From JAVWMQ01 sp036637375 (GTDB taxonomy: Bacteria; Bacillota; Clostridia; Peptostreptococcales; Anaerovoracaceae): 23,342 nucleotides of DNA. The translations under genes and the position numbers were made by a program. Of the stretch, positions 15,729 through 22,473 are shown one piece after another. How positions within the stretch are numbered: position 1 is the stretch's first letter; each line of letters starts with the position of its first letter. The stretch is taken from assembly GCA_036637375.1 (NCBI GenBank), contig JAVWMQ010000028.1:1-23342 (forward strand), read 5' to 3'. A model generated the notes under the pieces. The model was not told where the DNA came from. It saw only the letters and a list, made by a program, of their open reading frames with translations, and searched no databases.

Positions 15729-16427
15729 ATGAAAAAAAACAAACGAATTATAGCTTTTGTTGTGATTTGCGTAATGGTGCTGACCACAGCATTTGCGTAT
15801 GCAAATGAAAGGGCAGCTGGAGTTAGAACTTATGAGTACAAAGAAGGCTTTAAGTATTCAGAACTATCTCCATCAATAAAAAAGAGAATAACAGGCAAAT
15901 CATACAAAAAAAATCCAAATATATCATATTCGGATTTAAGATACTTAACAGTAAAACATTATAACTACAAAAATAAGGTTGTTACAGGAGAATTAATTGT
16001 TAATAAAAAGATTGCAAAAGATATGTTAGAAATCTTTTATAAATTATATGAAAAAAAGTATCAAATCCAAAAAATGAAACTTATAGATGATTATAATGCT
16101 AGCGACAATGCCTCAATGGCAGATAACAATACGTCAGCGTTTAACTATAGAGTCATGTCAGGAACAAACACTTTGTCAAGACATGCCTATGGTATGGCGA
16201 TAGATATTAATCCTCGAGTAAATCCATTTGTAAATAAGTCAACAGGCCTTGTATCACCAAGAAATGGTGGGATTTATAAGGAAAGAGATGTAAAGAAATG
16301 CAAAGGTAAATACAAGCATAATATGCTTCACAAAAATGACTTTGTAGTAAAGCTTTTTGAAAAATATGGATTTTCATGGGGCTATAAATGGCAATACTAT
16401 TGCGATTATCAGCACTTCCAAAAATAA
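15729..16427 (+). CDS. secreted M15-family peptidase (D-Ala-D-Ala carboxypeptidase / endopeptidase-like)
   Basis: Likely a zinc peptidase acting on peptidoglycan stem peptides outside the membrane. The 232 residues begin with a signal peptide: KKNKR, a hydrophobic core (about 7-23) and a signal peptidase I site after AYA (23-25). The mature enzyme shows the M15 metal motif SRHAYGMAIDIN (150-161) with H152 and D159, seven residues apart, and the third ligand H229 in DYQHF (226-230). A Tyr/Lys-rich N-terminal part (about 30-90) has no recognised domain. It is monocistronic, with promoter and terminator on either side. Whether it is a carboxypeptidase (VanY-like) or an endopeptidase (CwlK-like) cannot be told from sequence. 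Confidence 0.85.
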   Translation: MKKNKRIIAFVVICVMVLTTAFAYANERAAGVRTYEYKEGFKYSELSPSIKKRITGKSYKKNPNISYSDLRYLTVKHYNYKNKVVTGELIVNKKIAKDMLEIFYKLYEKKYQIQKMKLIDDYNASDNASMADNNTSAFNYRVMSGTNTLSRHAYGMAIDINPRVNPFVNKSTGLVSPRNGGIYKERDVKKCKGKYKHNMLHKNDFVVKLFEKYGFSWGYKWQYYCDYQHFQK

Positions 16428-16442
16428 ATATTAAGTATCAAG

Positions 16443-16471
16443 AAACCCCTTTATTTGTATAAAGGGGTTTT
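16443..16471. terminator. perfect bidirectional terminator between the M15 peptidase and the converging HTH gene
   Basis: AAACCCCTTTAT (16443-16454) pairs perfectly with ATAAAGGGGTTT (16459-16470), loop TTGT. T's follow on both strands through the AAA/TTT ends of the stem. The minus-strand gene ends five bases away. Confidence 0.85.
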
Positions 16472-16475
16472 GTGG

Positions 16476-16799
16476 TTATTTAACATATTTGCTATTTAAA
16501 CATAAAGCCTTCATCATATTCTGTGCAGCAATTCGACCGGTTTTATTTAATAGCGCATAATTTGAAAATATTTCTAAAGAAAAATTTTCTTTAGTTGAAA
16601 ATAAGAAAAGTTCGTCCATTGAAATGTTATATAGTTTGCATAATGTAAATAGTGTATTTGCATCAGGCTGAGAATGAGCAGACTCCCAAGAATTTACAGT
16701 TTGTTGTTTTTTGTTTACAACCGATGCGACGTATTCCTGAGTTAAGTCTGCATTTATTCTTGCATACTTAAGTATTAATGCTATATCATTCTTAGTCAT
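16476..16799 (-). CDS. XRE-family helix-turn-helix transcriptional regulator
   Basis: A 107-residue DNA-binding protein with a Cro/CI-type helix-turn-helix at about 6-65. The scanning helices are LTQEYVASVV (19-28) and KQQTVNSWES (31-40), followed by the typical helix ending TLFTLCKLYNISMDELF. The C-terminal 40 residues have no recognised domain; RIAAQNMMKALC could be a dimerisation helix. AGGAGGG on the minus strand lies just before the ATG. Its promoter and start site are overlaid by palindromes (16811-16824 and 16829-16836), suggesting autoregulation. It is divergent from another small HTH gene. The targets are unknown. Confidence 0.85.
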   Translation of the reverse strand: MTKNDIALILKYARINADLTQEYVASVVNKKQQTVNSWESAHSQPDANTLFTLCKLYNISMDELFLFSTKENFSLEIFSNYALLNKTGRIAAQNMMKALCLNSKYVK

Positions 16800-16810
16800 A
16801 AGCCCTCCTA

Positions 16811-16824
16811 AAGTTAATTAACTT
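16811..16824. promoter_or_regulatory. perfect 14-bp palindrome at the start site of the XRE gene
   Basis: AAGTTAATTAACTT reads the same on both strands. It lies between the -10 box and the ribosome binding site of the minus-strand XRE gene, covering the expected +1, a place suited to an autorepressor operator. Confidence 0.5.
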
Positions 16825-16829
16825 ACTTG

Positions 16830-16858
16830 AGTATACTTCAATATTATTGACATTACAA
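16830..16858 (-). promoter_or_regulatory. promoter of the XRE regulator gene
   Basis: On the minus strand: -35 TTGTAA (16858-16853), a 17-bp spacer, and -10 TATACT (16835-16830). The 8-bp palindrome AGTATACT (16829-16836) coincides with the -10. Confidence 0.65.
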
Positions 16859-16887
16859 TAATATTAGTAATAAAAACTAGATAATAA

Positions 16888-16916
16888 TTGACAACCGAAG
16901 AAATAGATAGTATATT
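16888..16916 (+). promoter_or_regulatory. promoter of the small divergent HTH gene
   Basis: Consensus -35 TTGACA (16888-16893), a 17-bp spacer and -10 TATATT (16911-16916), the strongest promoter-like match in this intergenic region. Transcription would begin near 16923, about 50 nt before the ATG. Confidence 0.7.
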
Positions 16917-16975
16917 GTAAATATACCGAAAAACTATAAAACAATTGAATTGAAATAAATGGGAGCATATTGCAT

Positions 16976-17182
16976 ATGGAATTAGATGTTAGAGACGCAT
17001 TGAGAAATTTATTTCTTGACGAAAAGATTGATTTAGATAGTATTGCGGAGGAAACTGGTTTATCTGTTTTGAGGTTAAACTCAATATTAGATAAGAATGA
17101 AGAACTAGGAAGTATAGAATTTTTATGTATGTGTAAAGCGCTTAATATGGCTCCAAGCCAGATTATGGAATATGCTTTATAG
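16976..17182 (+). CDS. small helix-turn-helix protein, Cro/XRE-like
   Basis: A 68-residue, acidic, all-helical protein. Residues 8-65 fit a five-helix Cro/CI domain: the HTH helices would be LDSIAEETGLS (20-30) and VLRLNSILDK (31-40), and the last helices read SIEFLCMCKALNM-APSQIM (46-64). It consists of little else. GGGAG (16961-16965) lies 10 bases before this ATG; a TTG two codons upstream is the alternative start. It is transcribed divergently from the other HTH gene over a shared 176-bp regulatory region. The recognition helix is less basic than usual, so DNA binding is likely but not certain; a protein-binding antagonist is possible. Confidence 0.65.
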   Translation: MELDVRDALRNLFLDEKIDLDSIAEETGLSVLRLNSILDKNEELGSIEFLCMCKALNMAPSQIMEYAL

Positions 17183-17222
17183 ATAAATAGTGGTTTTTTA
17201 ATGGCAACATTAATTTGTATGG

Positions 17223-17250
17223 AGAGTCGTTTTTAGGAGCGGCTTTTCAT
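17223..17250 (+). terminator. weak hairpin terminator after the small HTH gene
   Basis: AGAGTCG (17223-17229) can pair with CGGCTTT (17240-17246), two G-U pairs and a 10-nt loop, followed by T-rich sequence. Stability is modest. The rest of this 145-bp gap holds only the deoC promoter and leader. Confidence 0.4.
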
Positions 17251-17258
17251 ATTTTTTG

Positions 17259-17267
17259 TGGTATAAT
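17259..17267 (+). promoter_or_regulatory. extended -10 promoter of deoC
   Basis: TGG-TATAAT is a perfect extended -10. No convincing -35 lies 16-18 bp upstream, which extended -10 promoters tolerate. The leader to the ATG at 17328 is about 55 nt; AGGAGGG (17317-17323) is the ribosome binding site. Confidence 0.55.
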
Positions 17268-17327
17268 TATATAAAGGCAAAAGGGATGAATCAATATAAC
17301 TAAATATATAAACGGTAGGAGGGTGTA

Positions 17328-17987
17328 ATGAAAGAAATTAATGAATATATAGATCATACAATATTGAAACCAGAAGCGACAAGAGCGGATATAAAGAAGC
17401 TATGCGATGAAGCAATGTACTATAATTTCGCAACTGTTTGTATAAATTCTCATTATGTTCCATTAGCAAGAGAAATCTTATTTGATAGTGATGTTAACAT
17501 CTGTACTGTTGTAGGATTTCCGTTAGGAGCAATGGCTACAGAAGCAAAGGTGTTTGAAGCAGGCTATTGTTTAAATAATGGTGCAAATGAAATTGATATG
17601 GTAGCAAATATTGGAGCAATCAAAGAAGGGAATTGGAAACTTTACGCAGATGATATTTATAGTGTTGCAAAAATTACATATGAGCATGATGCACTTTTGA
17701 AAGTTATAATAGAAACATGTTTACTTACTAATGCAGAAATCTTCGAAGCGTGTCGTATTGCAGTTGAAGCGGGGGCGGACTTTGTTAAAACATCAACAGG
17801 ATTTAGCTCTGGAGGAGCAAAAGTTGAACATATAAAACTAATGAAAGAAGCGGTTCACGGTGAAGCGTTAGTAAAAGCTTCTGGAGGAATTAGAGATTTA
17901 AAAACAGCAAATGAAATGATAGAGGCTGGAGCTGACAGGTTAGGAATAAGTGCTTCGGTGGGAATTATGCATGAAACTGGAAAATAA
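17328..17987 (+). CDS. deoC: deoxyribose-phosphate aldolase
   Basis: Cleaves 2-deoxyribose 5-phosphate to glyceraldehyde 3-phosphate and acetaldehyde, letting the cell use deoxynucleosides as carbon and energy. The 219-residue TIM barrel shows DHTILKP (9-15), the proton-relay aspartate D90 in NEIDMVAN, the Schiff-base lysine K154 in DFVKTSTGF, and the second active-site lysine K183 in LVKASGGIRD. Phosphopentomutase, nucleoside phosphorylase and a DeoR regulator are not nearby, so it is separated from the usual deo operon. Tandem hairpins follow. Confidence 0.96.
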   Translation: MKEINEYIDHTILKPEATRADIKKLCDEAMYYNFATVCINSHYVPLAREILFDSDVNICTVVGFPLGAMATEAKVFEAGYCLNNGANEIDMVANIGAIKEGNWKLYADDIYSVAKITYEHDALLKVIIETCLLTNAEIFEACRIAVEAGADFVKTSTGFSSGGAKVEHIKLMKEAVHGEALVKASGGIRDLKTANEMIEAGADRLGISASVGIMHETGK

Positions 17988-17995
17988 AAAATATC

Positions 17996-18033
17996 AAATA
18001 TACAGAAGATGCGAAATCTTCTGTATATTTTTT
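17996..18033 (+). terminator. perfect 15-bp terminator hairpin after deoC
   Basis: Arms 17996-18010 and 18016-18030 are fully complementary, with loop GCGAA; the hairpin runs into a T-run (18028-18033). Confidence 0.9.
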
Positions 18034-18037
18034 GTTA

Positions 18038-18069
18038 AAAAGTAATCAAATATATGTTTGATTACTTTT
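18038..18069. repeat. second perfect inverted repeat, terminator or operator before the dehydrogenase fusion gene
   Basis: AAAAGTAATCAAA (18038-18050) and TTTGATTACTTTT (18057-18069) are perfect 13-bp arms with a 6-nt spacer. The A-run before and T-run after suit a bidirectional terminator. Because deoC already has one, and because the repeat ends where the -35 region of the next promoter begins, it may also be a regulator site. Confidence 0.7.
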
Positions 18070-18090
18070 CTTTTGGGTAAAAAATCATAA

Positions 18091-18096
18091 TATAAT
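18091..18096 (+). promoter_or_regulatory. -10 element of the dehydrogenase/flavodiiron operon
   Basis: A perfect TATAAT without a clear -35 (best TTCTTT, 18068-18073, overlapping the inverted repeat). It is bracketed by direct repeats of AAATCATAA (18082-18090 and 18098-18106). A weak -35 with repeats on both sides suits activator or repressor control, but this is inference. Confidence 0.4.
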
Positions 18097-18158
18097 AAAA
18101 TCATAAAAAAAATAAGACTGTGATTAATTGACGAAAGAATACAAAGGAGGAAAAAAGT

Positions 18159-20072
18159 ATGCTTTTTAAGACAACTGATAAACATGAAGAACTTCGTATG
18201 AAAGTTCGTGAGTTTGCAGAATCTGAGGTTAAACCAATTGCGTTTATGTTAGATCAGCAAAATGAATTCCCAACAGAAGCTGTCAAAAAGATGGGAGAAC
18301 TAGGACTAATGGGAATCCCATATGAAAAGAAATATGGTGGAGCAGGGCTTGATGTCATTAGCTATGCAATAGCAGTTGAAGAACTTGCTAGGGTTGATGG
18401 TGGAACAGGCGTAATTTTATCTGCCCATACGTCACTTGGTGCTTATCCTATTTCTGCATTTGGTACAGAAGAACAAAAGCAAAAATACTTAGTCCCTTTG
18501 GCAAAAGGCGAAAAGATAGGGGCGTTTGGATTGACAGAACCTAATGCAGGAAGTGATGCGAGTGGTACAGAAACAACAGCTGTGTTGGAGGGGGATCACT
18601 ATGTAATAAATGGAAATAAAATCTTTATTACTAATGCACCAAAAGCTGACACTTACATTGTTTTTGCTTCTACAGCGCCAGCACTAGGTGTAAAAGGAAT
18701 TAGTGCATTTATACTTGAAAAAGGAATGGAAGGTTTTGAATTTGGAGATCATTATGACAAAATGGGAATTAGGTCTTCATCTACAGCAGAACTTATCTTT
18801 AACAATGTAAAAGTACCAAAAGAAAACTTACTAGGTAAAGAAGGTAAGGGATTTAACATCGCTATGGCAACACTAGATGGAGGGCGTATAGGAATTGCAG
18901 CACAGGCATTGGGAATTGCCCAAGGGGCATTTGAGAATGCACTTGAATATGCAAAAGAAAGAGTTCAGTTTGGTAAACCAATAGCACATCAGCAGATTAT
19001 TTCGTTTAAGCTAGCGGATATGGCTACAAAATTAAGAGCGGCAAGATTGCTTATTTATAGTTCAGCAGATTTAAAAGAAAATCACGAAAACTATGGAATG
19101 GAATCTGCAATGGCAAAACAATATGCATCAGATATTGCTCTTGAAGTCTGTAACGATGCTTTACAAATCTTTGGGGGTAATGGTTACCTAAAAGGTATGG
19201 AAGTTGAGAGAGCTTACAGAGATGCAAAGATAACAACAATTTATGAAGGAACAAACGAAATCCAAAGAGTTGTAATCGCTTCTCATATTATTGGAAAAAT
19301 CAAAGATGAAGCTCCAATTATTAAAAAAGGCGAACCAGAAACAGGAATGAGGAAAAAGCAAATTTACAAAGAAGGAACTGCCCAAGAAAAGGTGGAAGCT
19401 TTAGTAAATAGTCTAAAAAAAGATGGGTATGATTTTTCAGTAGGAATTCCAATGGATACTCCAATCATGGAAGCAGAGAGAGTAGTAAGTGCTGGAAAAG
19501 GTATTGGCAAAAAAGAAAATATGAAGTTAGTAGAAGAACTTGCTAAACAAGCAGGCGCAGCGCTAGGATCATCAAGACCAGTTGCAGAAACACTTCGTTA
19601 CTTGCCACTTGATAGATATGTTGGTATGTCAGGACAGACATTCAGAGGGAATCTGTACATAGCATGTGGCATTTCAGGAGCAAAGCAGCATCTAAAAGGA
19701 ATTAAAGATGCAACTACAATTGTAGCGATAAACAAAAATGCCAATGCACATATTTTCAAAAATGCAGATTATGGTATTGTGGGAGATGTTGAGGAGATAC
19801 TACCATTATTAGCAAAAGCATTAGATAATGGTAAGGAAAAGAAACCAGCTCCACCAATGGAAAAAATGAAAAGACCGTTTATCAGAAAATCACCATCACC
19901 ATGGCAGACATTTGTATGTAATGGTTGTGGATATGAATACAATCCAGAACTTGGAGATGCTGATGGCGAAGTTTCACCAGGAACAACTTTTGAAGCATTA
20001 CCAGAAGATTGGGTATGCCCAGATTGTGGCGAAGAAAAAACAGGTTTCATTGAAACAGTAGTTGAGAAATAA
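18159..20072 (+). CDS. acyl-CoA dehydrogenase - EtfA FAD domain - rubredoxin fusion protein
   Basis: One uninterrupted 637-residue protein with three redox modules. Residues 1 to about 380 are a complete short-chain-type acyl-CoA dehydrogenase, with FGLTEPNAGSDASG (123-136), FITNAPKAD (156-164), and the catalytic base E363 in IYEGTNEIQR. Residues about 437-553 are the FAD-binding domain of the electron transfer flavoprotein alpha subunit: ERVVSAGKGIG, SSRPVAETLRYLP, LYIACGISGAKQHLKG, IVAINKNANAHIF and ADYGIVGD. EtfA's N-terminal domain I is absent. After a Lys/Pro-rich linker (about 555-583) comes a rubredoxin with all four iron ligands, C587-x2-C590 and C620-x2-C623. AAAGGAGG lies eight bases before ATG. 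The next gene, a flavodiiron protein, begins 10 nt after the stop. Predicted electron path: acyl-CoA, dehydrogenase FAD, EtfA-like FAD, rubredoxin iron, flavodiiron protein. Domain calls are sure; the physiological direction and acceptor are inferred. Confidence 0.93.
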   Translation: MLFKTTDKHEELRMKVREFAESEVKPIAFMLDQQNEFPTEAVKKMGELGLMGIPYEKKYGGAGLDVISYAIAVEELARVDGGTGVILSAHTSLGAYPISAFGTEEQKQKYLVPLAKGEKIGAFGLTEPNAGSDASGTETTAVLEGDHYVINGNKIFITNAPKADTYIVFASTAPALGVKGISAFILEKGMEGFEFGDHYDKMGIRSSSTAELIFNNVKVPKENLLGKEGKGFNIAMATLDGGRIGIAAQALGIAQGAFENALEYAKERVQFGKPIAHQQIISFKLADMATKLRAARLLIYSSADLKENHENYGMESAMAKQYASDIALEVCNDALQIFGGNGYLKGMEVERAYRDAKITTIYEGTNEIQRVVIASHIIGKIKDEAPIIKKGEPETGMRKKQIYKEGTAQEKVEALVNSLKKDGYDFSVGIPMDTPIMEAERVVSAGKGIGKKENMKLVEELAKQAGAALGSSRPVAETLRYLPLDRYVGMSGQTFRGNLYIACGISGAKQHLKGIKDATTIVAINKNANAHIFKNADYGIVGDVEEILPLLAKALDNGKEKKPAPPMEKMKRPFIRKSPSPWQTFVCNGCGYEYNPELGDADGEVSPGTTFEALPEDWVCPDCGEEKTGFIETVVEK

Positions 20073-20082
20073 GGAGGACGTT

Positions 20083-21285
20083 ATGCATAATTATAGAAAG
20101 ATTACAGAAGACCTATACTACGTTGGTGCAGATGAGCACAGATTAGCATTGTTTGAGAATATACACCCACTTACAAGAGGTGTATCATATAATGCATATA
20201 TGTTGATGGATGAAAAGACAGTCCTAATTGATACGGTAGATTGGGCAGTTTGCAGACAGTACCTTGAAAATGTTGAGGCGGTTCTTGATGGAAGACCACT
20301 TGATTATATTTTAATTAATCATATGGAGCCAGATCATTGTGCATCTCTTGAAGAAATATTAATCAGATACCCTAAAGCAAAGGTTATCAGTTCAGAAAAA
20401 GCCTTTTTAATTATGTATCAGTTTGGTTTTTCTATAGAAGACCGAATTTTACAGGTTAAAGAAGGAGATACAATGTGCTTTGGTAAACATACATTTGCGT
20501 TTGTAGAGGCACCAATGGTACATTGGCCAGAAACTTTAGTGACATTAGATGTAAGTAATGGTGTACTTTTCTCAGCTGATGCTTTTGGATCATTTAATGC
20601 ATTGGATGGAAAACTTTTTGCTGATGAAGTGAACTTTGATAGAGATTGGCTAGATGAAGCAAGAAGATATTATACAAATATTGTAGGCAAATATGGTGCA
20701 CATGTGCAGTTTTTGTTAGGAAAGGCTTCTGCTCACGATATTAAGATGTTCTGTCCTCTACATGGTCCGATTTGGAGAAAGGATCTTGGATATATTTTAG
20801 ATAAATATGACAAATGGAGTAGATACGAGCCAGAGGAAAAGGGTGTATTGATTGCATATTCATCAATGTACGGTAACACAGAGGCAGCAGCAAGCAAACT
20901 AGCATCTTTGTTGGTTCAGAGAGGGATGACTAATGTGAGCCTAAAAGATGTTTCTAGCACAGATGTATCTTGGCTAATTTCTGAAACATTTAAGTTTAGC
21001 CACTTGGTACTAGCTTCAGTAACATATAATCTTGGAATTTATCCAAAGATGCATAATTTCATTATGGATATGAAAGCACTAAATTTACAAAAGAGAACAG
21101 TTGCTTTAATTGAAAATGGTTCTTGGGCACCAAAGTCTGGATCGTTAATGAAGGAAGCTCTAAATGATATGAAACAAATGGATGTTATTAATGAAGAACT
21201 TACAATAATTTCAGCTTTAAATGAAACTAAAGAAGTAGAACTTGAGGCTATAGCAGATGGAATTATTGCATCAATGGAAGAATAA
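20083..21285 (+). CDS. flavodiiron protein (FprA type, class A), O2 and/or NO reductase
   Basis: Reduces O2 to water or NO to N2O at a non-haem diiron site, with electrons reaching its FMN from rubredoxin. It has 400 residues. The metallo-beta-lactamase-like domain (1 to about 250) holds all six diiron ligands: H80, E82 and D84 in NHMEPDH, then H147, D166 and H227. This spacing matches that of characterised clostridial FprA proteins. The flavodoxin domain (about 254-400) begins with IAYSSMYGNTEAAA (257-270), the FMN phosphate loop. The frame opens seven codons earlier inside the upstream gene, but AAGGAGG (20071-20077), which overlaps the upstream stop codon, is placed for this ATG. Translation is therefore coupled to the rubredoxin fusion, its probable electron donor. 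Confidence 0.95.
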   Translation: MHNYRKITEDLYYVGADEHRLALFENIHPLTRGVSYNAYMLMDEKTVLIDTVDWAVCRQYLENVEAVLDGRPLDYILINHMEPDHCASLEEILIRYPKAKVISSEKAFLIMYQFGFSIEDRILQVKEGDTMCFGKHTFAFVEAPMVHWPETLVTLDVSNGVLFSADAFGSFNALDGKLFADEVNFDRDWLDEARRYYTNIVGKYGAHVQFLLGKASAHDIKMFCPLHGPIWRKDLGYILDKYDKWSRYEPEEKGVLIAYSSMYGNTEAAASKLASLLVQRGMTNVSLKDVSSTDVSWLISETFKFSHLVLASVTYNLGIYPKMHNFIMDMKALNLQKRTVALIENGSWAPKSGSLMKEALNDMKQMDVINEELTIISALNETKEVELEAIADGIIASMEE

Positions 21286-21326
21286 AGCATAGATATACGT
21301 AGAATGTCGTAAATCAAAACACTATA

Positions 21327-21370
21327 AAACCCTAGTAAAATCAACGGTTACATTGATATTGCTAGGGTTT
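21327..21370. terminator. bidirectional terminator between the flavodiiron gene and ychF
   Basis: AAACCCTAG (21327-21335) pairs with CTAGGGTTT (21362-21370); further pairing (TCAA/TTGA) extends the stem inward with one mismatch. It lies between convergent genes with A/T ends serving both strands. Confidence 0.75.
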
Positions 21371-21378
21371 AATTCTTT

Positions 21379-22473
21379 CTATACGTTAAATAGGAAGTTC
21401 ATTACATCGCCATCTTTAACAACATATTCTTTTCCTTCTGAACGAACAAGTCCTTTTTCTTTTGCTGCAGCCATATTGCCACCACATTCAACAAGTTTTT
21501 CGTAAGCAATAGTTTCGGCTCTGATAAAACCTCTCTCAAAGTCAGTATGGATTTTGCCAGCAGCTCCAGGAGCCTTAGTTCCTCTAATAATTGTCCAAGC
21601 TCTAACTTCTTGCTCACCAGCAGTCAGGTAAGAGATTAGGTTTAATAGGTGATAAGAAGCTCGCACGAGTTTATCAAGGCCGGATTCTTCTATACCAAGT
21701 TCTTCGAGGAACATATGCTTTTCTTCCTCATCAAGCTCAGAAATTTCTTCTTCAATTTTTGCACAAACAACAACTACGTCAGAATCTTCTGTAGCAGCAA
21801 ATTCTTTTACTTTTTTTACAAACTCGTTATCATCTTTGCAACTTGCTTCATCTTCAGATATGTTTGCAGCATAGATAATTGGCTTATATGACAACAAATC
21901 TAGGCCTTTGACATATTCTGCATCATCCTCACTCAAATCCATAGCACGTGCGCTTTTACCTTCTCCAAGGAAATCTACAATTTTCTCAAGTAGAGAAACT
22001 TCATTTGCAAGAGTTTTATCACTCTTCATATTTTTTCTAGTACGTTGTAAACGTCTTTCTAAAACTTCCATATCTGAAAGGATTAACTCTGTGTTAATTG
22101 TTTCAATATCAGAAATTGGATCGATTTTACCATCTACATGAACGACGTTTGGATCTTCAAAACATCTAACTACATGTACGATTGCTTCAACTTCTCTAAT
22201 ATGTCCTAAGAATTTGTTTCCAAGACCTTCACCCTTTGAAGCTCCTTTTACTAATCCAGCAATATCATAGAATTCAATCGCTGTTGGAACAACTTTTCTA
22301 GAATTATACATATTACATAGAACCTTTAGACGTTCGTCTGGTACTGCAACAACCCCAACGTTAGGCTCAATTGTGCAAAATGGGTAATTTGCAGACTCGG
22401 CACCAGCCTTTGTGATTGCGTTAAATAATGTGCTTTTACCTACATTTGGTAAACCTACGATTCCTAGTTTCAT
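21379..22473 (-). CDS. ychF: ribosome-associated ATPase YchF/OLA1 family
   Basis: An Obg-family P-loop protein that prefers ATP over GTP and binds ribosomes; linked to stress and redox responses. The 364-residue protein has G1 GLPNVGKST (7-15), the G3-type DIAGLVKGASKGEGLGN segment, and NISE in YAANISEDEA, the family's altered G4 motif that explains ATP preference. The C-terminal TGS domain ends FERGFIRAETIAYEKLVE and DVMNFLFNV. Its ATG overlaps the lgt stop as ATGA, and AAAGGAG lies within the end of lgt, so the two are one operon with coupled translation. Confidence 0.96.
   Translation of the reverse strand: MKLGIVGLPNVGKSTLFNAITKAGAESANYPFCTIEPNVGVVAVPDERLKVLCNMYNSRKVVPTAIEFYDIAGLVKGASKGEGLGNKFLGHIREVEAIVHVVRCFEDPNVVHVDGKIDPISDIETINTELILSDMEVLERRLQRTRKNMKSDKTLANEVSLLEKIVDFLGEGKSARAMDLSEDDAEYVKGLDLLSYKPIIYAANISEDEASCKDDNEFVKKVKEFAATEDSDVVVVCAKIEEEISELDEEEKHMFLEELGIEESGLDKLVRASYHLLNLISYLTAGEQEVRAWTIIRGTKAPGAAGKIHTDFERGFIRAETIAYEKLVECGGNMAAAKEKGLVRSEGKEYVVKDGDVMNFLFNV

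Noticed and set aside
17183..17327. Riboswitch or small RNA before deoC
   Set aside because: Only a weak hairpin, an extended -10 and a short unstructured leader are visible; no known aptamer core was recognised.
19769..20050. Possible antisense gene opposite the rubredoxin domain
   Set aside because: Low-complexity Ser/Pro-rich shadow frame; the sense strand encodes a perfect rubredoxin.
18159..20072. The three-domain fusion might be a frameshift or assembly artefact joining separate genes
   Set aside because: The frame is continuous, there is no internal ribosome binding site or start at the domain borders, and the linkers have ordinary flexible composition.
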